Positions 26,813 through 34,578 of a DNA stretch of 64,000 nucleotides are shown piece after piece. Location: the NCBI GenBank assembly GCA_964370715.1, contig CAYJKJ010000001.1:124001-188000 (forward strand), in the 5' to 3' direction. Positions within the stretch are counted from its first letter, which is position 1. Each line of letters begins with the position of its first letter. The notes beneath the pieces were generated by a model. It made no database searches. It was not told the origin of the DNA and saw only the letters and a program-made list of their open reading frames with translations. Source of the DNA: CAYJAY01 sp964370715 (lineage in GTDB: Bacteria; Bacillota; Clostridia; Oscillospirales; Ruminococcaceae). The position numbers and the translations under genes are program-made.

Positions 26813-28069
26813 TTATTTCATCAACAATTTTGCTGCCGTTAGATACGATAGTTTTGAATAGGTGAAGCTCAAGCCCCCCTGCATAAACGCAGTGTATGGG
26901 GGTTTCATCGGTCCGTCACACGAAAGCTCTATCGAAGAACCGTTGGTGAACGCCCCTGCTGCCATTATAACCTTGCTGTCATAGCCCGGCATATCAGAAC
27001 CCACCGGAGTTGCAAAGCTATCTATCGGTGAGGTTGATTGAATGGCAAAACACAGTTGTTCAAGATTTTTAGCCGAACCCATATCTACCGATGTTATAAT
27101 ATCGTTTCGAATATCTCCGCTTAACGGATAGGTTTTAAAACCCAGCTCTTCAAACAACGCCGAAGCATACACCGAGCTTTTAAGCGCTTCCGCTGTCATA
27201 ACGGGAGCCATGTATAAACCAAGATACAAGCTTCTCAAACCTTGAGGGGTAGAACCTATCTCACCACCAACCGAAGGGGTTGTGAGCCGTCTTGCACAAA
27301 GCTCAACAAGATAGCTTTTCCCCGCAATATAACCGCCCGTTTCCGCTATTCCACCGCCGGGGTTTTTTAAGAGCGAACCGATAATAATGTCCGCTCCGCA
27401 TTCGGTTGGTTCTTTTGTGTCGCAAAATTCGCCATAACAGTTGTCAACCACAACGATAGCATCTTTGTTGGAAGCTTTGGAAACTTCCACAATCTTTTTA
27501 ATATCGTCGTTTCCGAGCGCTCTGCGGTTGGTGTAGCCTCTTGAACGTTGTATATATATTATATTGGCGTTTTTTGCTTGTTCGGAAATTTTTTCATAAT
27601 CGGGATTGTCGTTCAAAAGATCAATCTGTTGATATTCAATACCGAATTCCTTGAGCGAACCATATCCCCTTTTATAGCTTTCGCCGATACCAATAACCCC
27701 TTGCAATGTGTCGTATGGCATTCCGGCAACCGCTAGAAGAGTTTGTCCCGGGCGCAACAATCCAAAAAGCGCCACCGTAATTGCATGAGTTCCGCTCATA
27801 AACTGCGCTCTGAACAGCGCCGATTCGCTGCCGGAAATTTTAGCAAAAAGCTCATCCAGCTTATCTCTGCCAACATCCCCATATCCATAACCGGTCGATC
27901 CCATAAAATGGGTAGCGCCAATTCTGCAATAGTTAAAAGCATGAAGAACTTTTTGTTGGTTAAAATCCCTTATCTCTTCAATTCGCTTAAAAGGAGCTTC
28001 ACATTTTTTTAAAAGCTTTTTATCAAGTTCGATTATATCTTTTGAAAATTCAAAATAATTTTGTTCCAT
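26813..28069 (-). CDS. Methionine gamma-lyase family PLP protein (YnbB-like)
   Basis: A 418-residue PLP-dependent enzyme of the family once called aluminium-resistance protein. It shows GYGYGDVGRDKLDELFA, IYIQRSRGYTNRRAL, the aspartate that holds the PLP ring in VVVDNCYGEFCD, and the Schiff-base lysine in GSLLKNPGGGIAETGGYI. It is related to cysteine/methionine-metabolism enzymes; true substrate is not established for this subfamily to my knowledge. The ATG follows AGGGG within the leader repeat at 28067-28117. It stands downstream of murD on the same strand, 108 bases away. Confidence 0.85.
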   Translation of the reverse strand: MEQNYFEFSKDIIELDKKLLKKCEAPFKRIEEIRDFNQQKVLHAFNYCRIGATHFMGSTGYGYGDVGRDKLDELFAKISGSESALFRAQFMSGTHAITVALFGLLRPGQTLLAVAGMPYDTLQGVIGIGESYKRGYGSLKEFGIEYQQIDLLNDNPDYEKISEQAKNANIIYIQRSRGYTNRRALGNDDIKKIVEVSKASNKDAIVVVDNCYGEFCDTKEPTECGADIIIGSLLKNPGGGIAETGGYIAGKSYLVELCARRLTTPSVGGEIGSTPQGLRSLYLGLYMAPVMTAEALKSSVYASALFEELGFKTYPLSGDIRNDIITSVDMGSAKNLEQLCFAIQSTSPIDSFATPVGSDMPGYDSKVIMAAGAFTNGSSIELSCDGPMKPPYTAFMQGGLSFTYSKLSYLTAAKLLMK

Positions 28070-28117
28070 AATAATGCCCCTGCTACTTTCTCGAACAAAG
28101 TTCCATAAAATACGTCA
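28067..28117 (-). repeat. Leader repeat, copy 2 (upstream of the methionine-lyase-like gene)
   Basis: Minus strand: TGACGTATTTTATGGAAC, then TTCGAGAAAG, then AGGGGCATTATTATG including the start codon. It aligns with 4945-4994 with few mismatches and one gap, although the genes downstream are unrelated. In this copy the block has an in-frame stop and is clearly not coding. Confidence 0.6.
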
Positions 28118-28177
28118 AACTGCCTATTACAACACTTTGATTGTTGCTATATTTAACTTTATTCAATCTTATTACAT

Positions 28178-29566
28178 TCACTTTAAATCGTTAACCAGTT
28201 GTTTAAAGTGACGCCCTCTATATTCAAAGTTTTGATAGCTGTCAAAACTCGGACACGCCGGAGAAAGCGTTACAACATCTTTGTTTTTCGCAATTTCTCG
28301 TGCTTTTAAAACTGCCGAAGGAATATCTTCTGTCAAGATAATTTCAAGACCGCTTTGTTCAAAATCTTTATATTCTCTAAGCGTTTTTTCGATTTTTGGC
28401 GCAGTTGCACCGCAGAGAATAACGGTCTTCGCATGAGCAACCAATTCGGGCGCTAGCGGCTCAAACGATATCCCTTTGTCGGAACCTCCCGCAATAACGA
28501 TAAGTTTTTGTTCAAACGACTTAAGCCCTGCTATCGTCCTTGTTGGCGAGGTTGCTATCGAATCGTTATACCACATAACCCCATCAAGCTCTCGAACAAA
28601 CTCTATTCTATGTTCAACGCCGGAAAACTCCCTTATCGAATCAACAAGAACCTCTTGTTCAACCAAATCTTTCACTACAGCCGCAACACCACAGATGTTG
28701 TCTTTGTTGTGTTCACCTTTAAGCTTTAGCCCTTCAAGCTCCATTAACTTTGTTTTTTCGCCATTATTGGCAAGAAACAAAACGTTGTTTTGTATATATG
28801 CCCCGTTTGAAACTTCGTTTCGGCTGAAAAATCTTGTTTCGCCTTTAATATCGCTTGACATAGCCTTGGTTATATCGTTGTCGGCAAAAAGCACCGAAAC
28901 ACTAGCTTTGTTTTGGTGTAGCAAGATGTTTCGTTTTGCATCGATATATTCTTTCATGTCTTTGTGATGGTCAAGGTGGTTTGGCGTAAGATTGGTAACA
29001 AGGGATATATCAGGGCTTTTTTTCATCGATATAAGTTGGAACGATGAAAGCTCTACAACCGCTATATCATCTTTCGACATATCATCAACAAGAGGCAACA
29101 AAGGTGTTCCGATGTTTCCGCCAAGATGGACGTTGTAACCGCCATTTTTAAGTATTGATGCTATAAGTGAAGTCGAGGTTGTCTTGCCGTCGCTTCCTGT
29201 TATTCCGATTATTTTGCAAGGGCAAAGTTCAAAAAACATCTCGATTTCAGAAGTAACCGTTGTTCCCATAGCAACTGCTTTTTGTATCTCGGGTTTTGTA
29301 TAATCTATTCCGGGGGTTCTAAAAACTATATCCGCTTTGTCAAGGCTTGAAAGATAGCTATCCCCAAGGATAAATTCAACCCCCAAAGCCTTTATCTCTT
29401 CGCCAAAATCCGAAAGGCTTGCAAAATCTTTTTTATCGCAAAGAGTTACATTAGCGCCAAGCTTTGCAAATTTAACAATTAGTTGCTTATGGCTTATTCC
29501 TGCCCCAAGAAAATATATTTTTTTTCCTTTTATAGACGAATAGTATTCTAAAACTTTATCGGTCAT
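28178..29566 (-). CDS. murD: UDP-N-acetylmuramoylalanine--D-glutamate ligase MurD
   Basis: A 462-residue cytoplasmic Mur ligase that adds D-glutamate to UDP-MurNAc-L-Ala. It has the N-terminal YFLGAGISHKQLIVKFAKLGA dinucleotide-like fold split by length, the ATP loop GITGSDGKTTS, the central LVTNLTPNHLDHH and IAGGSDKGISFEPL, all typical of MurD. No other mur or division genes lie beside it, which is unusual because murD normally sits in the mra-type cluster. The ATG follows AAGGAG; a good promoter lies at 29598-29626. Confidence 0.93.
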   Translation of the reverse strand: MTDKVLEYYSSIKGKKIYFLGAGISHKQLIVKFAKLGANVTLCDKKDFASLSDFGEEIKALGVEFILGDSYLSSLDKADIVFRTPGIDYTKPEIQKAVAMGTTVTSEIEMFFELCPCKIIGITGSDGKTTSTSLIASILKNGGYNVHLGGNIGTPLLPLVDDMSKDDIAVVELSSFQLISMKKSPDISLVTNLTPNHLDHHKDMKEYIDAKRNILLHQNKASVSVLFADNDITKAMSSDIKGETRFFSRNEVSNGAYIQNNVLFLANNGEKTKLMELEGLKLKGEHNKDNICGVAAVVKDLVEQEVLVDSIREFSGVEHRIEFVRELDGVMWYNDSIATSPTRTIAGLKSFEQKLIVIAGGSDKGISFEPLAPELVAHAKTVILCGATAPKIEKTLREYKDFEQSGLEIILTEDIPSAVLKAREIAKNKDVVTLSPACPSFDSYQNFEYRGRHFKQLVNDLK

Positions 29567-29597
29567 TAAAAAGCTCCTTAAATTTATTATCTTTTAT

Positions 29598-29626
29598 ATT
29601 ATACTGCTACAACAAGAATAAAACAA
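29598..29626 (-). promoter_or_regulatory. Promoter of murD
   Basis: Minus strand TTGTTT (29621-29626), 17-base spacer and TATAAT (29598-29603), about 32 bases from the murD start. Confidence 0.65.
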
Positions 29627-29665
29627 CAAAAAATACTTTCTACACCTAAAAAACATCCCAAAAAT

Positions 29666-29690
29666 CGCCTACTCAAAATTTGAGTAGGCG
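29666..29690 (-). terminator. Terminator after the SGNH hydrolase gene
   Basis: A near-perfect 12-bp stem (CGCCTACTCAAA paired with TTTGAGTAGGCG) around one central base; the effective loop is larger. On the minus strand it is followed by ATTTTTGGG. It ends the efp-to-hydrolase unit. Confidence 0.8.
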
Positions 29691-29705
29691 AAAATATTTA
29701 TATAT

Positions 29706-31277
29706 CTATGCTACGACTTCTCCCGTTGTTCCGTCTGCTGGTGGAGTTTCTTCAAAAGTGGGTGGTGCAAACGGATCTTCGGTTGGCGTTTCGGTCACGG
29801 GCGGGTCTACCGGTGTTGTCGGTTCAGTTGGAACTTCGGTGGTCGGGGGCGTTTCAGGGGTTGGCGTGGTTTCTACAGGGGGCGGTTCAGGAACAGGCGT
29901 CTGCTCCGGAACAGGTTCCGGCGTTTGAACGGGCGCCACAACCGGCGCTGCTTTGATTATGCTGTACGTCACAGTGAACACCACCGTTTCGCCGGCGGCG
30001 GAATACGTAACGTTTACTCCGGTTATATTCCCTCCGGCAAACTGTCCTAGAAGGCCGCCGATAATCGCTTCTTCCATGCCGGCGGAAGCATCCGCTCCCG
30101 ACGCAGTGTAGCCAACCGAGGGTCCCGGTTCTGCTGTTTCTCCCGCAGCAAGACCTCTTTCCCCACTTCTTAATTTAACCTGAGAAATGATATAGCTAAT
30201 ATTCAAACCTGTCGAAACACTTCCCGTTCCACCATCGACTGTAGGGGTCGGCACAGGGGTTGGCGGATAACCTCTGTTTGGAATATCTTCAAGAGGCATA
30301 GGCCTTGTGTCTTCGGTGTCTAGGCTATGTGTTAACATATATTCTATTAAAGCCTCGGCGCCGTCTCTCGTGAGGTGCAAACCGTCTGTATCGATATAGT
30401 CTTCCTTCATATAACCGTTGCTCGCAACCAAAACTTCATAATAGTTAAGGTAGCTTAATCCACGAGATTTTGCAAGTTCAAGAAGCGCCGCATTAAACGA
30501 GTTTACCGCTTCGTTTGTGAATCTCTTGTCTGTAAATTCCACCCCTAAAGGATGAACCGACGCTATTATGATATCGGTGTAGGGATATGCTTCAACGATC
30601 GCATCTAAAGCTTCTTCATAGTGTTCTATAAATTCGCTTGTCGATAAATCTGCAAGGTCGTTTGTTCCAAAGTTGAAAACTATTCTTCTCGGTTGAACAA
30701 TTTCAATAGCCTCCGGAATGGTCATCGCTCCGCTATAACCGGAAAAATAGATACAGCTTTTTGTTAAGAACTGACGTATTCCCATTCCGTCCCAAGCTAA
30801 TGTTTGGGCAAAAGGAACTATGTCAAACGTGTTAAATCGGTTGGTGTTGCTGTCTCCGATAAAGATAGTCTCTTCTAGATATTGCTCCCCTGCATTTGGC
30901 GTTTCAGCAAGCAAAATCCCTTCATATTCGTCTTCATCGATAACCTGTATCGGCACATCTTCAACGACCGTGTCGTTGCTCGGCGTCGTTGGCTGTTCTG
31001 TTTGTTCCGAACTATTTAAAAAAGCAAGAGCAACAAACCCCGCAACAACAAATATTATCAGCGAGATTATAATATTAAAAGCATTTCTTTCTAGAAATCC
31101 AACGAAACCTTTCTTTTTTGGTTTTCGGCTGTATGAAACAACCTTTTCCTCTTTTGTCAGTTTCTCGGATAGCGCTTCTAACGTCTTGTTAATTTTGTTT
31201 AACTGTCCTGTATTGCTCTTAGGGACTGCGGCTTTTTCCTCTGTATTAACAATCCCCACATCTTTTTTAAAAACCAT
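29706..31277 (-). CDS. Membrane-anchored SGNH/GDSL hydrolase with Pro/Thr-rich tail
   Basis: A 523-residue protein with a cytoplasmic N-terminus, a membrane helix at about residues 69-90, an SGNH hydrolase domain and a long tail. Hydrolase blocks are FIGDSNTNR (block I Ser, near residue 141), FNFGTNDLAD (block III Asn) and DTDGLHLTRDGAEAL (block V Asp and His). After a linker there is a second region with YTASGADASAGMEEAI, then about 75 residues dominated by Pro, Thr, Glu and Val. Such tails often span or bind the wall. SGNH enzymes of this type commonly de-esterify glycans; the substrate here is unknown. Confidence 0.8.
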   Translation of the reverse strand: MVFKKDVGIVNTEEKAAVPKSNTGQLNKINKTLEALSEKLTKEEKVVSYSRKPKKKGFVGFLERNAFNIIISLIIFVVAGFVALAFLNSSEQTEQPTTPSNDTVVEDVPIQVIDEDEYEGILLAETPNAGEQYLEETIFIGDSNTNRFNTFDIVPFAQTLAWDGMGIRQFLTKSCIYFSGYSGAMTIPEAIEIVQPRRIVFNFGTNDLADLSTSEFIEHYEEALDAIVEAYPYTDIIIASVHPLGVEFTDKRFTNEAVNSFNAALLELAKSRGLSYLNYYEVLVASNGYMKEDYIDTDGLHLTRDGAEALIEYMLTHSLDTEDTRPMPLEDIPNRGYPPTPVPTPTVDGGTGSVSTGLNISYIISQVKLRSGERGLAAGETAEPGPSVGYTASGADASAGMEEAIIGGLLGQFAGGNITGVNVTYSAAGETVVFTVTYSIIKAAPVVAPVQTPEPVPEQTPVPEPPPVETTPTPETPPTTEVPTEPTTPVDPPVTETPTEDPFAPPTFEETPPADGTTGEVVA

Positions 31278-31326
31278 GAAACTCCTAAAACCTGCTGTCT
31301 ACCATGATGACCGCAACATCAAGGTA

Positions 31327-31818
31327 TTATTTTTTTGTAGTTTTTTTCTTTTCTTTTGGTTGCTCTTTTGCTTCTTCTTTTTCATCCGAATCTTTTGATT
31401 TGCAATCGCAATCTTCGCAATCACAATCAAAATCGAATTCTAATACTTCGTTGCAGTTTGGGCAAAGGATATCCCCTTCAAGCAACGTTTCTTCGTCGAT
31501 GCAGATGCTTTCGTTGCATTTTGGGCAATCAACATTATAGAACATCTCTTCGAGATCTTCATCTTCAAAATCCATGCTCGAAACATCTTCATCAAAAATC
31601 AAATCGATGTCTTCTTCGATAGCATCAAGGCTATCACACACTGCATCATAACCTTCATATAGATTATCAATTTCTTGGTTCAAATCTTCGATAGATGATG
31701 CTAGCGAAACCAACACCTCCATCATTGTGTCAACAACTTTTTGTTCTTTCTTTCCAAACTTAAGATCGGAACCCTCCAAAAGACCCTCAAGGTATGAAAC
31801 TTTTTCTTTAACGTTCAT
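31327..31818 (-). CDS. CD1247 N-terminal-domain-like protein with zinc ribbon
   Basis: A 163-residue acidic protein. The N-terminal half is a coiled segment (VKEKVSYLEGLLEGSDLKFG, then a long amphipathic helix) of the kind annotated in Clostridia as the CD1247 N-terminal domain. A zinc-ribbon-like pair follows (CPKCNESICI and CPNCNEVLEF), then a Cys/Asp-rich stretch CDCEDCDCK and a Lys-rich end. It starts nine bases after efp with TAGGAG upstream. Conservation next to efp suggests a translation-related or regulatory role, but this is unproven. Confidence 0.7.
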   Translation of the reverse strand: MNVKEKVSYLEGLLEGSDLKFGKKEQKVVDTMMEVLVSLASSIEDLNQEIDNLYEGYDAVCDSLDAIEEDIDLIFDEDVSSMDFEDEDLEEMFYNVDCPKCNESICIDEETLLEGDILCPNCNEVLEFDFDCDCEDCDCKSKDSDEKEEAKEQPKEKKKTTKK

Positions 31819-31827
31819 AGTTATCTC

Positions 31828-32385
31828 CTATACTCTTTCGATGTAATCCCCAGTTCTTGTGTCAATTTTTATCTTGTCACCGATATTGAGGAAAAGCGGA
31901 ACCCTTACTTCTGCGCCTGTTTCAAGGGTTGCGGGTTTCAATGTGTTGGTCGCTGTGTTGCCTTTGAAGCCGGGGTCGGTTTGAACAACTTCAAGTTCAA
32001 CAAAGTTCGGCGGTTCGATTCCAAAAATCTTTCCTTTATACGAAAGAATTTTAATATCGACATCCTCTTTAACAAACTTAAAGCTATCCGGAAGATCTGC
32101 TTCAGCGATGGGTATTTGCTCGTATGTTTCGTTTTCCATGAAATAATAAAGACCGCTGTCGCTATAGGAATATTTGCATTCCCTTCTGTCGATAAATGCG
32201 CTTTCAAATTTATCGGTCGGATTAAACGAACGCTCAACAACTGCTCCCGAAATAACGTTTCTTATTTTTGTTCTAACAAAAGCTGCGCCTTTTCCAGGTT
32301 TAACGTGCTGAAATTCGATAATTTGAAAGACGTTTCCTTCATCTTCAAATGTAACTCCGTTTCTAAAATCACCTGCTGAAATCAT
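31828..32385 (-). CDS. efp: Elongation factor P
   Basis: A 185-residue translation factor that helps ribosomes make peptide bonds at consecutive prolines. It begins MISAGDFRNGVTFE, has the exposed lysine loop in HVKPGKGAAFVRTKI, and the C-terminal GDKIKIDTRTGDYIERV signature. In many Firmicutes this lysine is modified or unmodified depending on lineage; no modification gene is visible here. It starts after AAGGAG and lies between an M24 peptidase and a CD1247-like gene, a common Clostridia order. The Pro-rich hydrolase two genes downstream is a plausible client. Confidence 0.96.
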   Translation of the reverse strand: MISAGDFRNGVTFEDEGNVFQIIEFQHVKPGKGAAFVRTKIRNVISGAVVERSFNPTDKFESAFIDRRECKYSYSDSGLYYFMENETYEQIPIAEADLPDSFKFVKEDVDIKILSYKGKIFGIEPPNFVELEVVQTDPGFKGNTATNTLKPATLETGAEVRVPLFLNIGDKIKIDTRTGDYIERV

Positions 32386-32450
32386 ATGTGTAACTCCTTA
32401 TAATCATTATCTATACTATTTTATCACAAAACATAAACTGTTTTCAACTA

Positions 32451-33515
32451 TTATAATACAATTAATTGTTCCGTTGAGCCGGTAAAAACAGAAAAACCGC
32501 TTTTTTCGACAACTCCAATATCCTCAACTCGAACTCCAAACTGCTTTTCTATATAGATTCCGGGTTCAACCGTCATTATATATCCTTCATCAACAACATC
32601 CTTTGAAACGGGGGAAAATGCGGGTAATTCATGTATTTCAAGCCCAACAGAATGCCCAAGCCCATGCCCAAACAATCCTTTGAATTGGCTGTTCTCGATA
32701 TGCTCCCTCGCAACTCCATCAATTTTTTGGCAATATTCCCCTGATCTAATTGATTTAATAGCTTTGTTCTTTGCCGAAACAACGGTGTTATAGACCTGTT
32801 GCTGTTTTGTTGACGCTTCTCCTATAAAAAGAGTTCTTGTCATGTCGGAACAATATCCCTCAATCGTTGCGCCAAAATCCAGCAAAATTATATCATTCTG
32901 TTTAAGTTTGTTTTCGCTCGGTCGCCCATGCGGCATCGACGTTCTTTCGCCAAACAACACGATAGTTTCAAACGATGCTTTTTGAGAACCGTTAATTCTC
33001 ATGATATACTCAAGCCTTGCGGCTATCTCTTGTTCTGAAACGCCCTCTTTAAAAAATTTAAGCAGTTCGGAAAAAGAATTATCTGCAATTGTTTGAGCTT
33101 TTTTAATAGCCGAAATTTCCTTTTCATTTTTCGTCATGCGAAGCGAATTTAAAGTTTCGGTCAACTCCTTAGAAGGCAAAAACTCTAGCTGTTCGGTTGC
33201 TTGTTTTATCTTTTCAAAAAAGGAAAATTTTATATCATGTTCAAGCAGAACTGTTTTAACCGAGCCATCATCAACAATATCTTTTGCATCTTTAATTAAA
33301 TCGCTAGACAACAAAACTTCGCAATGTTCTATTTTGGATTTAGCTATCTCAAAATATCTGCTATCCACCAGAAAACAACATCTGTCGTTTGTTACAACCA
33401 GCAACCCTGCCGAGGTCTGAAGCCCCGTTATATACCTTCGGTTGTAGTTATCTGTTATAAAAATCGCTTGTTTTTCACTAACAAGTTCTTTTAGTTTCTC
33501 TATTTTTTCCGGCAT
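32451..33515 (-). CDS. Xaa-Pro peptidase, M24 family
   Basis: A 354-residue cytoplasmic metallopeptidase. The N-terminal creatinase-like domain is followed by the pita-bread fold with metal ligands in LLDFGATIEGYCSDMTRT (two Asp), HGLGHSVGLEIHE (His) and TVEPGIYIEKQFGVRVED (two Glu). GRPSENKLKQND before the first Asp is typical of the Xaa-Pro aminopeptidase/dipeptidase subfamily. It likely removes N-terminal residues before proline. It starts after GGGGAT and precedes efp by 65 bases, a conserved pairing in Firmicutes. Confidence 0.9.
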   Translation of the reverse strand: MPEKIEKLKELVSEKQAIFITDNYNRRYITGLQTSAGLLVVTNDRCCFLVDSRYFEIAKSKIEHCEVLLSSDLIKDAKDIVDDGSVKTVLLEHDIKFSFFEKIKQATEQLEFLPSKELTETLNSLRMTKNEKEISAIKKAQTIADNSFSELLKFFKEGVSEQEIAARLEYIMRINGSQKASFETIVLFGERTSMPHGRPSENKLKQNDIILLDFGATIEGYCSDMTRTLFIGEASTKQQQVYNTVVSAKNKAIKSIRSGEYCQKIDGVAREHIENSQFKGLFGHGLGHSVGLEIHELPAFSPVSKDVVDEGYIMTVEPGIYIEKQFGVRVEDIGVVEKSGFSVFTGSTEQLIVL

Positions 33516-33558
33516 TTTTATATCCCCACATCTAATAGTTTCAGCTATATTTGAAATT

Positions 33559-34416
33559 TTAAACCAAACTTAAATAATAGTTCTTCATAATCATCGCATC
33601 CTCTGCTTGCGTGCCATCCGATTCACAAACTATGTAGGGTGTCAATTTAAGCTGTGCAACAAGCTCGATAAAATATTCTGGCGAAGGCCCAAAAATTGTG
33701 TCGTCAAACCGAAGATGTTTTTTCTCGCCTCCTGATGTAAACTCAATCTTACTAAAATGAACGTGCATATTTTTAAGGCGTTCAAACCCTAGTTCGTTTT
33801 GTATCGTGTCAAAAATAGCTTTATAATCTTCCTTTGTTTTAATGCCCCCCAAAGTTCTTGCGTTTAGATGGCCAAAATCGATGCAAGGAACCATCCTGTC
33901 GTCCGTTTTGCAAAGTTCAATAACCTCTTCCAATGTTCCAAGCTGGTTAATCTTGCCCATAGTTTCGGGACAAACAACCACCTCGGAAAAGCCGTTTTCA
34001 TCCAGCTGTTGCCGACAGTATCTAAGCGTTTCCAAAGCATATTCAAGCGCTTTTTCTCGTGTTAGCTTTCCGCAAGAACCGGAATGAACGATTATTCTTT
34101 TATGCCCCATAGCGGATATTGCCGCTGCGCTTTCGAGAAAATACCGCGCGCTACCAATGCGTTTTTGCTCTTCTACGCTCGAAAGAGATATAAAGTATGG
34201 AGCGTGTAGGCTAAGCATTATGTTTTCTTCGGCGCAAAGCTTCCCAAATTTTGTTGCGCTTTCTTTAGATATCTTTACCCCTCTGCCACATTGATATTCA
34301 AAAGCATCAAGCCCCATTTCAGTTAAATATTTTGGAACATCGTTTAACGATTTATATTTTTGACCAAAACTTTCGGAATTTCCTGCCGGGGCGAATATAG
34401 CGTATTCATTTTTCAT
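33559..34416 (-). CDS. Deoxyribonuclease IV-like TIM-barrel protein
   Basis: A 285-residue protein of the AP-endonuclease-2 / xylose-isomerase-like superfamily. Metal-binding residues are visible in LSLHAPYFIS, IIVHSGSCGK, VVCPETMGKI, VPCIDFGHLNAR and NMHVHFSKIEF followed later by a C-terminal Glu. The order matches Nfo-type enzymes, which cut DNA at abasic sites, but sequence between motifs is divergent and a sugar-isomerase-like role cannot be excluded. It starts after AGAGGT and lies upstream of the M24 peptidase and efp on the same strand. Confidence 0.75.
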   Translation of the reverse strand: MKNEYAIFAPAGNSESFGQKYKSLNDVPKYLTEMGLDAFEYQCGRGVKISKESATKFGKLCAEENIMLSLHAPYFISLSSVEEQKRIGSARYFLESAAAISAMGHKRIIVHSGSCGKLTREKALEYALETLRYCRQQLDENGFSEVVVCPETMGKINQLGTLEEVIELCKTDDRMVPCIDFGHLNARTLGGIKTKEDYKAIFDTIQNELGFERLKNMHVHFSKIEFTSGGEKKHLRFDDTIFGPSPEYFIELVAQLKLTPYIVCESDGTQAEDAMIMKNYYLSLV

Positions 34417-34507
34417 ATCTTCAACCTCTTTTTCATCGATGTATGTTTATTATTTTAACATTTTTATTTTTCCGATTAATGAATATTGTTTCAATTTTTT
34501 AATTAAC

Positions 34508-34551
34508 AATAAAAACAGATGTCGACAAAATCGTTAACACCTGTTTTTATT
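34508..34551 (-). terminator. Terminator after the GGDEF gene
   Basis: AATAAAAACAG (34508-34518) pairs with CTGTTTTTATT (34541-34551), with an extra TGT/ACA pair inside. It lies 28 bases beyond the stop of the GGDEF protein gene. Confidence 0.65.
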
Positions 34552-34578
34552 ATATCATTATTTTTTATACCGTTCAAT

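Noticed and set aside
29680..29956. Two plus-strand frames rich in Gly, Ser and Val
   Set aside because: They are the antisense of the Pro/Thr-rich tail of the SGNH hydrolase gene.
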